Assembly (NCBI GenBank): GCA_964600785.1
Contig: CAZRKH010000124.1
Location: 1 to 48,937, forward strand
Length of the DNA stretch: 48,937 nt
Source of the DNA: M30B53 sp964600785
Lineage (GTDB): Bacteria; Planctomycetota; Planctomycetia; Pirellulales; UBA1268
Direction of reading: 5' to 3'
The notes beneath the pieces are model-generated. The model was not told the DNA's origin. It worked only from the letters and a program-made list of their open reading frames with translations, and ran no database searches. The translations under genes were made by a program, and so were the position numbers. Below are positions 24,852 through 33,200 of the stretch, one piece after another; the first letter of the stretch is position 1; the number at the start of each line of letters is the position of its first letter.

Positions 24852-26075
24852 ATGGCACAACCAGCGAGGATCAGGGTCGAGGGCCCGGTCGTCGAACTCG
24901 ACGGCGACGAGATGACCCGGATCATCTGGGAGTTCATCAAGGAAAAACTGATCCTTCCCTACCTCGACCTGACCCTCGAATACTTCGACCTCTCGGTCAC
25001 CAACCGCGACGCCACGCTCGACCAGGTCACCGTCGATGCGGCCAACGCGATCAAGCGGGCGGGCGTGGGCGTGAAGTGCGCCACGATCACCCCCGACGAG
25101 GCCCGGGTCGAGGAGTTTGGGCTGAAGAAGATGTGGCGGAGCCCCAACGGCACGATCCGCAACATTCTCGGCGGTGTGATTTTCCGCGAGCCGATCATCA
25201 TCTCCAACATTCCCCGGCTGGTGCCCGGATGGACGAAGCCGATCGTTGTCGGGCGGCATGCCTTCGGCGACCAGTACCGCGCCACTGACGTGAAGATCCC
25301 CGGTCCGGGCTCGCTGACGCTCACCTACACCCCGGCCGACGGCTCGCAGCCGGTGGAGATGGAGGTCTACGAATTTCCCTCCTCGGGTGTGGCGATGGCG
25401 ATGTACAACCTCGACGACTCGATTCGCGACTTCGCGCGGGCGAGCTTCCGCTACGGTCTCTCCCGCGGCTTCCCGGTCTATCTCTCGACGAAGAACACGA
25501 TCCTCAAGGCTTACGACGGCCGTTTCAAGGATCTCTTCCAGGAGGTCTTCGACGAGGAGTTCGCCGGGGAGTTCGCGGCCCAGGGGCTGACCTACGAGCA
25601 CCGCCTGATCGACGACATGGTCGCCTGCGCGATCAAGTGGGAGGGGGGCTACGTCTGGGCCTGCAAGAACTACGACGGCGATGTGCAAAGCGACATCGTG
25701 GCCCAGGGCTTCGGCTCGCTCGGTTTGATGACGAGCGTGCTGATGACCCCCGACGGCAAGACGGTCGAGGCCGAGGCCGCCCACGGCACCGTCACGCGGC
25801 ATTACCGTCAGCACCAGCAGGGCAAGCCGACGAGCACCAATCCCATCGCCTCGATCTTCGCCTGGACCAGGGGTCTGGCCCACCGCGGCAAGCTCGACGG
25901 CACGCCCGAGGTGACCCGCTTCGCCGAGACGCTCGAGCAGGTCTGTATCTCGACAGTGGAGCAGGGCCGGATGACCAAAGATCTGGCCGTTCTGGTCGGC
26001 CCGAGCCAGCCGTTCCTCAACACGCAGGAGTTTCTCGCGGCCATCGACGAGGGGCTCCGCGGTACGGTTCGATGA
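24852..26075 (+). CDS. icd: NADP-dependent isocitrate dehydrogenase, monomer-of-dimer eukaryotic-like type
   Basis: Oxidative decarboxylation of isocitrate to 2-oxoglutarate in the TCA cycle. The 407-residue protein is of the type common in eukaryotes and some bacteria rather than the E. coli type. It starts with V-x-L-D-G-D-E-M-T-R-I-I-W and then has T-I-T-P-D-E-A-R-V-E-E-F, the substrate-loop S-P-N-G-T-I-R-N, H-A-F-G-D-Q-Y-R-A-T-D, the T-K-N-T-I-L-K-A-Y-D-G-R-F-K-D segment, Y-E-H-R-L-I-D-D-M-V (metal-binding aspartates), A-E-A-A-H-G-T-V-T-R-H-Y-R and T-S-T-N-P-I-A-S-I-F. ATG at 24852 with AGG 7 bases upstream. Divergent from nuo; carbon oxidation and NADH respiration may be co-regulated. 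The M20 peptidase follows after 16 bases. Confidence 0.95.
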   Translation: MAQPARIRVEGPVVELDGDEMTRIIWEFIKEKLILPYLDLTLEYFDLSVTNRDATLDQVTVDAANAIKRAGVGVKCATITPDEARVEEFGLKKMWRSPNGTIRNILGGVIFREPIIISNIPRLVPGWTKPIVVGRHAFGDQYRATDVKIPGPGSLTLTYTPADGSQPVEMEVYEFPSSGVAMAMYNLDDSIRDFARASFRYGLSRGFPVYLSTKNTILKAYDGRFKDLFQEVFDEEFAGEFAAQGLTYEHRLIDDMVACAIKWEGGYVWACKNYDGDVQSDIVAQGFGSLGLMTSVLMTPDGKTVEAEAAHGTVTRHYRQHQQGKPTSTNPIASIFAWTRGLAHRGKLDGTPEVTRFAETLEQVCISTVEQGRMTKDLAVLVGPSQPFLNTQEFLAAIDEGLRGTVR

Positions 26076-26091
26076 GGCCGCCGGAGAGCCC

Positions 26092-27285
26092 ATGAACGAC
26101 CACGTCGCCACGCTTGCCGATCTCGTCCGCCGGCCGAGCGTGAACCCGATGGGCCGCGACGTCTCCGGGCCGGAATACCTCGAGGGCCGCGTGGGCGACT
26201 ACCTTGCGGCCCGTTTCGAGGCGGCCGGTGTTCCCTGGGCTCGGCAGCGGGTCGCACCCGGCCGCGACAACATCCTGGCGGTCGTCGAGCCGACCGAAGC
26301 CGGCGGGCCGACGATTCTCTGGGACGCCCACCAGGACACCGTGCCGGTGGAGGGAATGTCGATCGAGCCGTTCCGGCCGAGCGTGCAGCAGGGCCGGCTC
26401 TACGGCCGCGGGGCCTGCGACGTGAAGGGAGGCATGGCGGCGATGATTGTGGCGATCGATCGGCTCAGCCGCCTGCCCCGCCGGCGGAGCCGGGTGGTCT
26501 TCGCGGCGAGCGTCAACGAGGAGTTCGGCTTTTCAGGAGCCCGGGCGGTGGCCCGGCTCTGGGAGCAAGCCGCCAGCGACCTGGCCGAGTCGGACAGGGC
26601 CGCGGCGACGCTCCTCGGCGGGCGGCCCGATGTGGCGGTGATCGCCGAGCCGACGGGCCTCGATATCGTGACCGAACACAAAGGCGCGATCCGCTGGCGG
26701 GTGCGGGTGCGGGGACGGGCCTGCCACAGCGCCTTTCCCGAGGAGGGCATCAACGCGATCTACCCGGCCGCCCGGGTGATCGCGGCGATCGAATCGCTCG
26801 CCGGGGAGCTGCTCCACCGCGATGCGACCCACCCTTGCGGGCCGCCGACGCTGAGCATCGGCACGATTCACGGCGGGGTGGGGGTGAACCTCGTGCCGGA
26901 CGAGGTCGTGCTCGAGATCGACCGACGCATCGTTCCCGGCGAGTCGCCCGCCGCGGCCAGAGACGAGGTCATCGCGCGGATCACCGCGGCCATCCTGCCG
27001 GCCGACACCGTCGAGCATGAGGAGCCGTTTCTCGAGTCGGGCGGGCTGACAGTGGCCGATGACTCGCCCGCCGGCATGATCGAGGCGGCCGCAGGCACGC
27101 TGGGGCTCGGGCCGAGGCGGCTTGCGGCTCGTTATGGAACCAATGCGGGCATCTATGCCTCGGCGGGGGTGCCAAGCGTGGTCTTCGGGCCCGGCAGCAT
27201 CGCCCAGGCCCACACGGCCGACGAGTGGATCGATCTCGATGAACTGGCCACCGCCGTCTCGATCCTCGAGCGGTCGGTCGGCTGA
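26092..27285 (+). CDS. M20-family metallopeptidase/deacylase (ArgE/DapE type)
   Basis: A 397-residue zinc amidohydrolase. The metal-site segments are in order: W-D-A-H-Q-D-T-V-P (first His/Asp), G-R-G-A-C-D-V-K-G-G-M-A (bridging Asp), N-E-E-F-G-F-S-G (general-base Glu and ligand), I-A-E-P-T, and A-H-T-A-D-E-W near the C-terminus. The lid domain starts with A-I-R-W-R-V-R-V-R-G-R-A-C-H-S-A. Family members cleave N-acyl amino acids or dipeptides (acetylornithine, succinyl-diaminopimelate); this one cannot be assigned to one substrate by sight. ATG at 26092, GGAG upstream, 16 bases after icd, so probably co-transcribed. Confidence 0.88.
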   Translation: MNDHVATLADLVRRPSVNPMGRDVSGPEYLEGRVGDYLAARFEAAGVPWARQRVAPGRDNILAVVEPTEAGGPTILWDAHQDTVPVEGMSIEPFRPSVQQGRLYGRGACDVKGGMAAMIVAIDRLSRLPRRRSRVVFAASVNEEFGFSGARAVARLWEQAASDLAESDRAAATLLGGRPDVAVIAEPTGLDIVTEHKGAIRWRVRVRGRACHSAFPEEGINAIYPAARVIAAIESLAGELLHRDATHPCGPPTLSIGTIHGGVGVNLVPDEVVLEIDRRIVPGESPAAARDEVIARITAAILPADTVEHEEPFLESGGLTVADDSPAGMIEAAAGTLGLGPRRLAARYGTNAGIYASAGVPSVVFGPGSIAQAHTADEWIDLDELATAVSILERSVG

Positions 27286-27372
27286 GCGGTCCCGTAGCCC
27301 GCTGCGTCCCGCACCTGCCCCGGCGTCCCGCACGCCGCGGGAGCAGAACAACGAGGAGGGTTTCCCAACGAG

Positions 27373-27714
27373 CTAAAACACGTCGAGATTGAAATGGTGG
27401 CCCTGGTGATACCGCCGGCTCTTCGGGTAATAGTTCTGCCAGGAGCGGTTGTAGACCGGAATCCGCATCTCCTGCGGATAGCGGTAGTAGAGATCGTCCG
27501 CTGAGCGGAGGTAGCCGTCGGAGTAGTAGTTCTGCGGATAAAAAACATACGGATAGTGGTAAAAGCGGTTCCAGTCGTGGCTGGTCTGCGAATACGCCCA
27601 CTGGCGGCCGAAGGCCTGCGTGCCGCCGAATCCCTGTTGGGCCTCGCTGACTGAGCAGCAGGCGAGTATTCCGGCCACGAGGGCCGCGGCCAGCAGGCCG
27701 TGCCGAGTCGTCAT
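27373..27714 (-). CDS. small secreted tyrosine-rich protein, planctomycete-type
   Basis: A 113-residue exported protein with a signal peptide (about 1-25, ending C-S-V-S-E-A). The mature part is rich in tyrosine, arginine and histidine, with Y-Y-S-D-G-Y-L-R-S-A-D-D-L-Y-Y-R-Y-P and R-I-P-V-Y-N-R-S-W-Q-N-Y-Y-P-K. I recall similar short proteins in other planctomycetes, some carrying a 'calmodulin-binding' label that nothing here supports. No cysteine pairs or enzyme motifs remain in the mature part. ATG at 27714. It stands alone, facing the M20 gene. Function unknown. Confidence 0.75.
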   Translation of the reverse strand: MTTRHGLLAAALVAGILACCSVSEAQQGFGGTQAFGRQWAYSQTSHDWNRFYHYPYVFYPQNYYSDGYLRSADDLYYRYPQEMRIPVYNRSWQNYYPKSRRYHQGHHFNLDVF

Positions 27715-27879
27715 CGCGTGTTCCCCCCTGAAGCCCGGGCGAATCCGGCGGCCGGGTCCGCCTCTCGATCACTGGGCCAGCGCCCCACATGGGTGTGATC
27801 GGCAGCCGGCACGACCGTTCTTCACCGGATTTCCGGCATGACCCGCAGTTTTTACAGAACCGGTAGCGAGCCCCATCAG

Positions 27880-27895
27880 GCCCGCCTCAGCGGGC
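27880..27895 (-). terminator. hairpin over the stop codon of the MBL-fold gene
   Basis: GCCCGC and GCGGGC pair around a four-base loop that contains the TGA of the MBL-fold gene. No T run follows on the minus strand, so it may be a Rho-assisted or mRNA-stabilising hairpin rather than an intrinsic terminator. Confidence 0.3.
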
Positions 27896-28696
27896 CCCCG
27901 CCCGCTCCTCCCGCTCCGCCGGCAGGAGCCCTTCGGCGAGTTCGCGATCCCACTCCTCCATGAGGGGCCATTTCGGGGCGCAGGTGCCCAAATCGGCAAG
28001 GGTCAGGTAGCCCTCGAGCCGTTTGATCGTGGCATCCAGGAGAGCGTCGTCCTTGCGGAAGATGGGGCCATGGCTCGGCAGCAGCCACTCCACGTCGCTT
28101 TCGCGGATTCGCTCGAGTGAGCGGATGAAGGCGGGAATGTCGCTGCCGTGATGGGCGTCGATCGCCCCCACCGATCCGTCACGATAAATGTTGTCGCCCG
28201 AGAGCAGCAGATTCCCGGTGCGGAAGGCGAGCTGGCTGTTGGTATGGCCGGGCGTGTGCCAGACCTCGAGACTGCGGCCACCGATCTCGATCGTGTCGCC
28301 GTCGTCGATCGTGCGGTCGATTTTCACGGCAGGCATCTCGAGGTGCACGCCCTGAGCCGCGATCTCGGCGAAGGTCGAGATCGTGTCACCTTGCTCGATC
28401 GCCGTCACAGCCCGCGGGTGGGCGAGCACCGGGCACTTGAGCACTTCCTTGGCCCGGGCGAGGCCCTGGATGTGGTCGACATCGGCGTGGGTCGCGACCA
28501 GTGCCTGGCAATTGGAGAGCGGGAAATCGAGCTGCCGGATCATCTCGATGATCTCGTCGACCGTCTCGGCATAGCCGATGTCGATCAGGGTCCAGGCGGC
28601 ATCGTCATAGACCAGGTAGACGTTGCACCCGATCCGCCAGCCGGCCTGGTAGTTCATTTCGATCACACCGGGAAAGACGGGGCGTCGGTCGAGCAT
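27887..28696 (-). CDS. MBL-fold metallo-hydrolase
   Basis: A 269-residue metallo-beta-lactamase-fold protein without a signal peptide. The first metal motif is T-H-A-D-V-D-H (H70, D72, D74, H75), the variant in which the second histidine of H-x-H-x-D-H is an aspartate. Next come the W-H-T-P-G-H-T segment, L-L-S-G-D-N-I-Y (bridging aspartate), and L-P-S-H-G-P (final histidine). The glyoxalase II/flavin-free branch is a possibility; substrate unknown. The start is ATG at 28696 with GGAG about 7 bases upstream; sequence upstream in the same frame shows no family similarity. It diverges from the GTPase pair; the 263-base gap contains a CCTGCC/GGCAGG palindrome (28795-28809) but no clear promoter. 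Confidence 0.87.
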   Translation of the reverse strand: MLDRRPVFPGVIEMNYQAGWRIGCNVYLVYDDAAWTLIDIGYAETVDEIIEMIRQLDFPLSNCQALVATHADVDHIQGLARAKEVLKCPVLAHPRAVTAIEQGDTISTFAEIAAQGVHLEMPAVKIDRTIDDGDTIEIGGRSLEVWHTPGHTNSQLAFRTGNLLLSGDNIYRDGSVGAIDAHHGSDIPAFIRSLERIRESDVEWLLPSHGPIFRKDDALLDATIKRLEGYLTLADLGTCAPKWPLMEEWDRELAEGLLPAEREERAGAR

Positions 28697-28959
28697 GATG
28701 GTCTCCTGGGTGTTACCTTGGAGCGGCGTGCCCCGGGATCGCCGGCGGCCACGAAAACCGCCGCCTGTCGCGAGGCTCGCCGGGATTGTGCCCTCCTGCC
28801 GTCGGCAGGTTTGCGGGATTCGGTCGGGCGGCGACAGACTCAACCCACGCGAATCCCGGTGGGCGTCGTGTCGCCTGCGACTCATCCTGTCCCGGAAAGC
28901 GGAGTGTAGGCCGTCAGGCGTGAATCGGCAAACCACCGAGCAACCCCCGAGATTCCCCG

Positions 28960-30831
28960 ATGCAGCAGCCCCCAACAATCCGAGGCTACGCGAGCTGGGC
29001 CACACGGATTGCCGAACTTGCCCGGGCCGTCGAACACCTCCAGGAGGTGGCGGCCGAACTGGGCGTCGCCGCCTCGGGCGACGGAGGTTGGCACGGTCAG
29101 CTCTTTGACAAGCTGCGGCCCCAGGTGGAGCGGGAGGCGGTGCTCGTGGCGGCTGTCTGTGGCGGCACGAACACCGGCAAGAGTCTGATCGCCAACGCCC
29201 TGGTGGGCCTGCCGCTCTCGCGATCGATCCAGGAGGCGTCCCGCACCAGGCATCCCGTGGCCAGCGTGCCGGCCGGGCTGCTCGCCCGCTGCGATCCTGG
29301 CGAACTCTTTCCGGGGTTCATGGTGCGAATCTGGTCCGATGATGACGACGCGATCGATCCTTCCGCGGAGCATCGCCTCATCGTGCGGCCTGAAACAACC
29401 GGCCGCCAGCCGGAGCGGCTGGTGATCCTCGACACGCCCGACATCGACGGCACGCTGCAGGACAACTGGCAGCGGGCCGAACTGGTTCGCAACGCCGCCG
29501 ACCTGCTCGTGGCGGTGCTCACCCAGCAGAAATACAACGATGCGGCGGTCTGTGAGTTCTTCACGGATGCCGCGAGGGCCGGGAAATTGGTGGTGGTGAT
29601 CTTCAACATGCTTGAATGGCCCGCGCAGCGCGGCCGCCTGCCCGGCTGGCTGGAGACCTTCACCACGAGAACGGGCGTGCGGCCCGCGGCGGTCTATGCG
29701 ATCCCCTGGGATCGGGAGGCCGCGGAGGCGGCGGCGCCACGCTTCCATGAAATTTTCGGCCGCGACGAAGGGGAGGCTGCCGTGCCGCCACTCTCGGGAG
29801 CCGAACTGGTCGCGAGGCTCGCCGAGAGCGACTTCGACCGCATCAAGCTGCGGGCGATGGAGGGTTCGCTGCGGGTGGTCGTCGATCCGGAGTCAGGGCT
29901 GCCCGCCTGGCTGGCCGGCTTCGAGGCGACCGCCGAGGCCTGGGGGCGGGCCCGCGAGCAGCTCGCCGAAGGGTGCAGCGTGGAGCTCGAATTGCCGGCG
30001 GTCCCGCGGGAACTGGTCTGGCGTGAGGTCTGGGCCTGGCTGGAGCCGAAGCGATCGCGGCTCGACCTGGCCGTCAGCGGCTTCTACCGCTTTGTCGGCG
30101 GATGGCTGGCGGAGGCCGGCCGCCGGGTGGGGCTGCTCGCCGAGCCCGGTGCGAAGGCCACCGACTATGCCGCCGAAGAACTCTCCGCATTGAAAACGGC
30201 CCTGGGCGACTTTCTCGATCGGCTCGACATCCTCGCCCGCGACAACCCGAAGCTCGAGGCCGTGCTCGGCCCGCTGCTCGCCTCCGGCGACCGGGGGGCC
30301 TGGTTTGCCGAACTCGCCGCCCGCCATGCGGCCATGCCGCTGGTCTCGGCCGATTACACCGCATTTGTCCGCGGTGAACTCGATCGGTTCGAGCAGGAGA
30401 GTCCCGGCACGGTGCGACTGATCCTCACCGCCCTGAACCTTGGAGCGGTGGTTCGCCCCGCGGTCACCGTCGGCTTGGGCCTGGCCGGGGCGGCCGCCGT
30501 GCCGCCGGCGGCGGCGGCTGCCGGCGGGCTCTCGGTGTTGGTGCATCAGGTGGGCGATGTCGTCGTCGGCGCCGCGGCCTCGCTGGCCGGTGAAGGCGCG
30601 ATCGAGGCCACCTCCGCGGGTATCAAGCCGCTGCTCGAGCGGCTCTTCGCCGGCTGGGCGGCGGAGCGGGGCGACCTGCTTGCCGCCACGATCCGCGACG
30701 TCGTCCTGGGGGACGCGGTGGAGCTTGTCGAGGCGCGGGCGGCGGCGGGGAGACGGCCGGAGGTGGCCGAGGCGGGCCGCCTGGTCGCCGAACTGGCCGC
30801 CGACCTGCCCGAGGAGGAGGTGGCGGCATGA
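28960..30831 (+). CDS. dynamin-like GTPase, first of a tandem pair
   Basis: A 623-residue P-loop protein. G1 is G-G-T-N-T-G-K-S (68-75). The G3 region is I-L-D-T-P-D-I-D-G, with P-D where D-x-x-G is usual. The G4 position reads I-F-N-M-L-E-W instead of N-K-x-D, so guanine specificity is not certain. A long helical region follows, then a hydrophobic, alanine/glycine-rich stretch (about 487-550) that resembles the membrane-inserting segment of bacterial dynamin-like proteins, and a basic helical tail. It overlaps the next gene by ATGA. Tandem pairs are a known arrangement for bacterial dynamin-like proteins, which assemble as hetero-oligomers on membranes. No strong ribosome site precedes ATG 28960; GAG lies 10 bases upstream. 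Confidence 0.7.
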   Translation: MQQPPTIRGYASWATRIAELARAVEHLQEVAAELGVAASGDGGWHGQLFDKLRPQVEREAVLVAAVCGGTNTGKSLIANALVGLPLSRSIQEASRTRHPVASVPAGLLARCDPGELFPGFMVRIWSDDDDAIDPSAEHRLIVRPETTGRQPERLVILDTPDIDGTLQDNWQRAELVRNAADLLVAVLTQQKYNDAAVCEFFTDAARAGKLVVVIFNMLEWPAQRGRLPGWLETFTTRTGVRPAAVYAIPWDREAAEAAAPRFHEIFGRDEGEAAVPPLSGAELVARLAESDFDRIKLRAMEGSLRVVVDPESGLPAWLAGFEATAEAWGRAREQLAEGCSVELELPAVPRELVWREVWAWLEPKRSRLDLAVSGFYRFVGGWLAEAGRRVGLLAEPGAKATDYAAEELSALKTALGDFLDRLDILARDNPKLEAVLGPLLASGDRGAWFAELAARHAAMPLVSADYTAFVRGELDRFEQESPGTVRLILTALNLGAVVRPAVTVGLGLAGAAAVPPAAAAAGGLSVLVHQVGDVVVGAAASLAGEGAIEATSAGIKPLLERLFAGWAAERGDLLAATIRDVVLGDAVELVEARAAAGRRPEVAEAGRLVAELAADLPEEEVAA

Positions 30832-32678
30832 CCGCGGATGCAATGTGCAATGACCGCCGGGGTGACGAGCCGCTCGCCCCCGCGGCTGATCAATTTGCAG
30901 GCCTGGTCGAGGACCTCACCAACTGGGCCGGCTCGATGCTCGGCTGGGCTCCGGCCGACGAGATCGCCCGTCGGGTCGGGGCGGCCACCCCACGGCTCAC
31001 CGCGGCAGTCGCCGCGGTCTCGCGACCGCTGGTCGTGGGTGTGATCGGTGGCACCGGCACCGGCAAGAGCACCCTGGTCAATGCCCTTGCCGGTCGCGAC
31101 GTGACCCTCGCAGGCGACCTGATGCGGCCCACCACGCTCAGGCCGGTGGTGGTCGCCGCGGAGGAGGCGTCGCTGGAGGGAGTGCCGCTGGAGGCGATCG
31201 ACGCGGAGGTCGTTCGCACGCCGTCGGAGGCTCTCGCCGAGATCGTGCTTATCGACTGCCCCGATCCCGACACCCAGGGTCGGGCGGGCGGAGATGCTGC
31301 TCCGGGAAACCGCGACCGGCTGGAGCGGATCCTGCCGGTCTGCGACGTGCTGCTGGTGGTGTCGACCGCCCAGAAATATCGCTCCTTCAGCGTGGCCGAG
31401 GAACTGGCTCTCTTCGCCCCCGGGCGGCCGATGCTCTTCGTGCAGACCCATGCCTCACGGGATGCCGACATCCGCGACGACTGGGCGGCCGAACTCGCCC
31501 GGCAGGGCTACGCGGTGCCGAACATCTTCAGAATTGACGGTGTCGAGGCCTGCCGCCGGGGCCGGGAGGGACTGCCGCCAAGCGAGGGCTTTGCCGAACT
31601 CACCGCCGCGATCCGCCGGGAACTCGCCGGCCGTGCCGCCGCTCGGATCCGGCGGGGCAGCGGCGTCGAACTGGTTGGCTGGCTGCTCGAGCAGGCCGCC
31701 GGGCGTTTGGAGCCGCTCGAGCAGCCGGCCGCGGCATGTGCCGAGGCGGTTTCCCGCGAGACGACACGGCTCGAGGCGGTGCTTGCCGAGGCGGTCACCG
31801 GCGAACTCGGGCGGGCTCGTCCAGCCTGGCGGCGGCTGGTGGTTGACGAACTCGAGGAGCAGTGGGAAGGCGGGCCCTTTGCCGCCTTCCTGCGGGGCGT
31901 TTCAATGGTGGCCGGATGGTTTCGCCGCATGCCGCGATCGGCCACCGGCCTGGTTGGGAGGGTGCTCGCCGGTGAATCGCCGGGAATCCCCGCGGCTGCC
32001 GACTCGCGGGGCGACGCCGAGCGTGGCCGACTCGATGCCGCGATCGGGCTTGACGATGCCGAGGTCGAGCAGTCGCGGAGCATCCTCGTCGGGCTGGCTG
32101 CCCGGGCCGAGATCGTGCCGCCGCGGGTGGGGCGGGCACGCCTCGAGGCCTCGGCCGACGGGCCGGTGGCCGCGGTCGTGGGGCGGACGCAGGCCTGGCT
32201 CACCGCGGGTATCCGTCGGCTGGCCGCCCGCCGTCGTGATCGCACCGCACACCGTGGGGTGCGGCTGCTGTTCGAACTGCTCTTCGGCATGATGCTCGCC
32301 GCGGTGGTGCTGCGGGCCGGGCTCGATTTTTTTTACGGCCGTCTCTGGCAGGGCAACGATTCCGCCGGCGGCCTGCTGACCGAGGCTGCGATCTGGCTGT
32401 TGCTGTGGGGTCTCGCCCTGCGATGGGCCGCGGTGGCCTGGGCCTGCCGGGGTCTCGAGGCCGACATCGCCACGGTCTCCGATTCACTTCGCAGTGAAGA
32501 TCTCGTCGCGCCGCTGCTCGACGACTTTCGCACCGCGGCTGACGCCTCGGTCGCCTTCATCGCCCGCCGCGATGAACTCACCACGCGGTGGCGGGAGTTG
32601 GCAGGTGGCGAGCCGGCCGAAGAGGGCCTCGGCAGGCTCCGCGTCGGGCAGGCTCAGGTCGCCTCAGGCAGCGGGTGA
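30828..32678 (+). CDS. dynamin-like GTPase, second of a tandem pair
   Basis: A 616-residue companion of the preceding gene with the same design: G1 G-G-T-G-T-G-K-S-T (about 73-81), G3 region I-D-C-P-D-P-D-T-Q-G, and an unusual G4 F-V-Q-T-H-A-S-R-D. A central helical part is followed by two transmembrane helices (about 480-500 and 525-545) separated by a short loop, then a helical tail. Unlike its partner, it therefore has true membrane-spanning segments. ATG at 30828 overlaps the partner's stop. Its last 15 bases overlap the convergent small-protein gene at 32664. Shared non-standard G3/G4 motifs support a common origin and cooperative action at the membrane (inference). Confidence 0.7.
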   Translation: MTADAMCNDRRGDEPLAPAADQFAGLVEDLTNWAGSMLGWAPADEIARRVGAATPRLTAAVAAVSRPLVVGVIGGTGTGKSTLVNALAGRDVTLAGDLMRPTTLRPVVVAAEEASLEGVPLEAIDAEVVRTPSEALAEIVLIDCPDPDTQGRAGGDAAPGNRDRLERILPVCDVLLVVSTAQKYRSFSVAEELALFAPGRPMLFVQTHASRDADIRDDWAAELARQGYAVPNIFRIDGVEACRRGREGLPPSEGFAELTAAIRRELAGRAAARIRRGSGVELVGWLLEQAAGRLEPLEQPAAACAEAVSRETTRLEAVLAEAVTGELGRARPAWRRLVVDELEEQWEGGPFAAFLRGVSMVAGWFRRMPRSATGLVGRVLAGESPGIPAAADSRGDAERGRLDAAIGLDDAEVEQSRSILVGLAARAEIVPPRVGRARLEASADGPVAAVVGRTQAWLTAGIRRLAARRRDRTAHRGVRLLFELLFGMMLAAVVLRAGLDFFYGRLWQGNDSAGGLLTEAAIWLLLWGLALRWAAVAWACRGLEADIATVSDSLRSEDLVAPLLDDFRTAADASVAFIARRDELTTRWRELAGGEPAEEGLGRLRVGQAQVASGSG

Positions 32679-33035
32679 CTCCTGAGGGGCCTCGCCACCG
32701 GCTGCGGCGGTCGTGTGTCCGCCGAGAATCTCATCGACCTTGTTGCGGGCAGCCCGGGAGCCGTCGATCAGCCCGTGAACCAGCGGGTTGTTCTGGGGCA
32801 CCGAAAGGGCCACCAACGCCAGCGGGAAGACCACGCCGTAGGAGACGGTGTAGCAGGTGGTGTAGACCAGACGGTTGGCAAACAGGCCGACCGACGGCAG
32901 GGCCTTTTCGGCGGCGTCGCGAGCGGCACTCGCCCCCTGCGAGACGCTCGAGGCGGCCGACTGCATCGCGTCGCCGATGGCGGCCAGGGGATCGGGGGAG
33001 GTCGGTTCGGCGGTCGAGGCGGCTTCTTCGTTCAT
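32664..33035 (-). CDS. small membrane-associated protein, family shared with 40535-40885
   Basis: A 123-residue protein: an acidic alanine/serine-rich N-terminus, a helix (residues 20-45), then a hydrophobic segment with T-V-S-Y-G-V-V-F-P-L-A-L and the signature N-N-P-L-V-H-G-L-I-D-G-S. The same pattern, A-I-G-F-G-A-V-F-P-V followed by D-N-P-V-M-Y-G-L-V-D-G-G, occurs in the protein at 40535-40885, so the two are paralogues. I do not recognise the family. ATG at 33035; GAG about 4 bases upstream. Convergent with the second GTPase. Confidence 0.65.
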   Translation of the reverse strand: MNEEAASTAEPTSPDPLAAIGDAMQSAASSVSQGASAARDAAEKALPSVGLFANRLVYTTCYTVSYGVVFPLALVALSVPQNNPLVHGLIDGSRAARNKVDEILGGHTTAAAGGEAPQESPAA

Positions 33036-33200
33036 GATCTCGCTTTCCTGGTTGGAGGTGTTCGGTCTCGTCTGCGAAACGGATGTGTCAGGAATCCGGC
33101 GGTACGAGCCTCCGCTCGACCAACAGCTTGTGACTCTAATTACGGGAGAACGCGGTCGCAACTGTTCGGGTTGGGTGTGGCACGTCGCCGGTGGGGCTGC

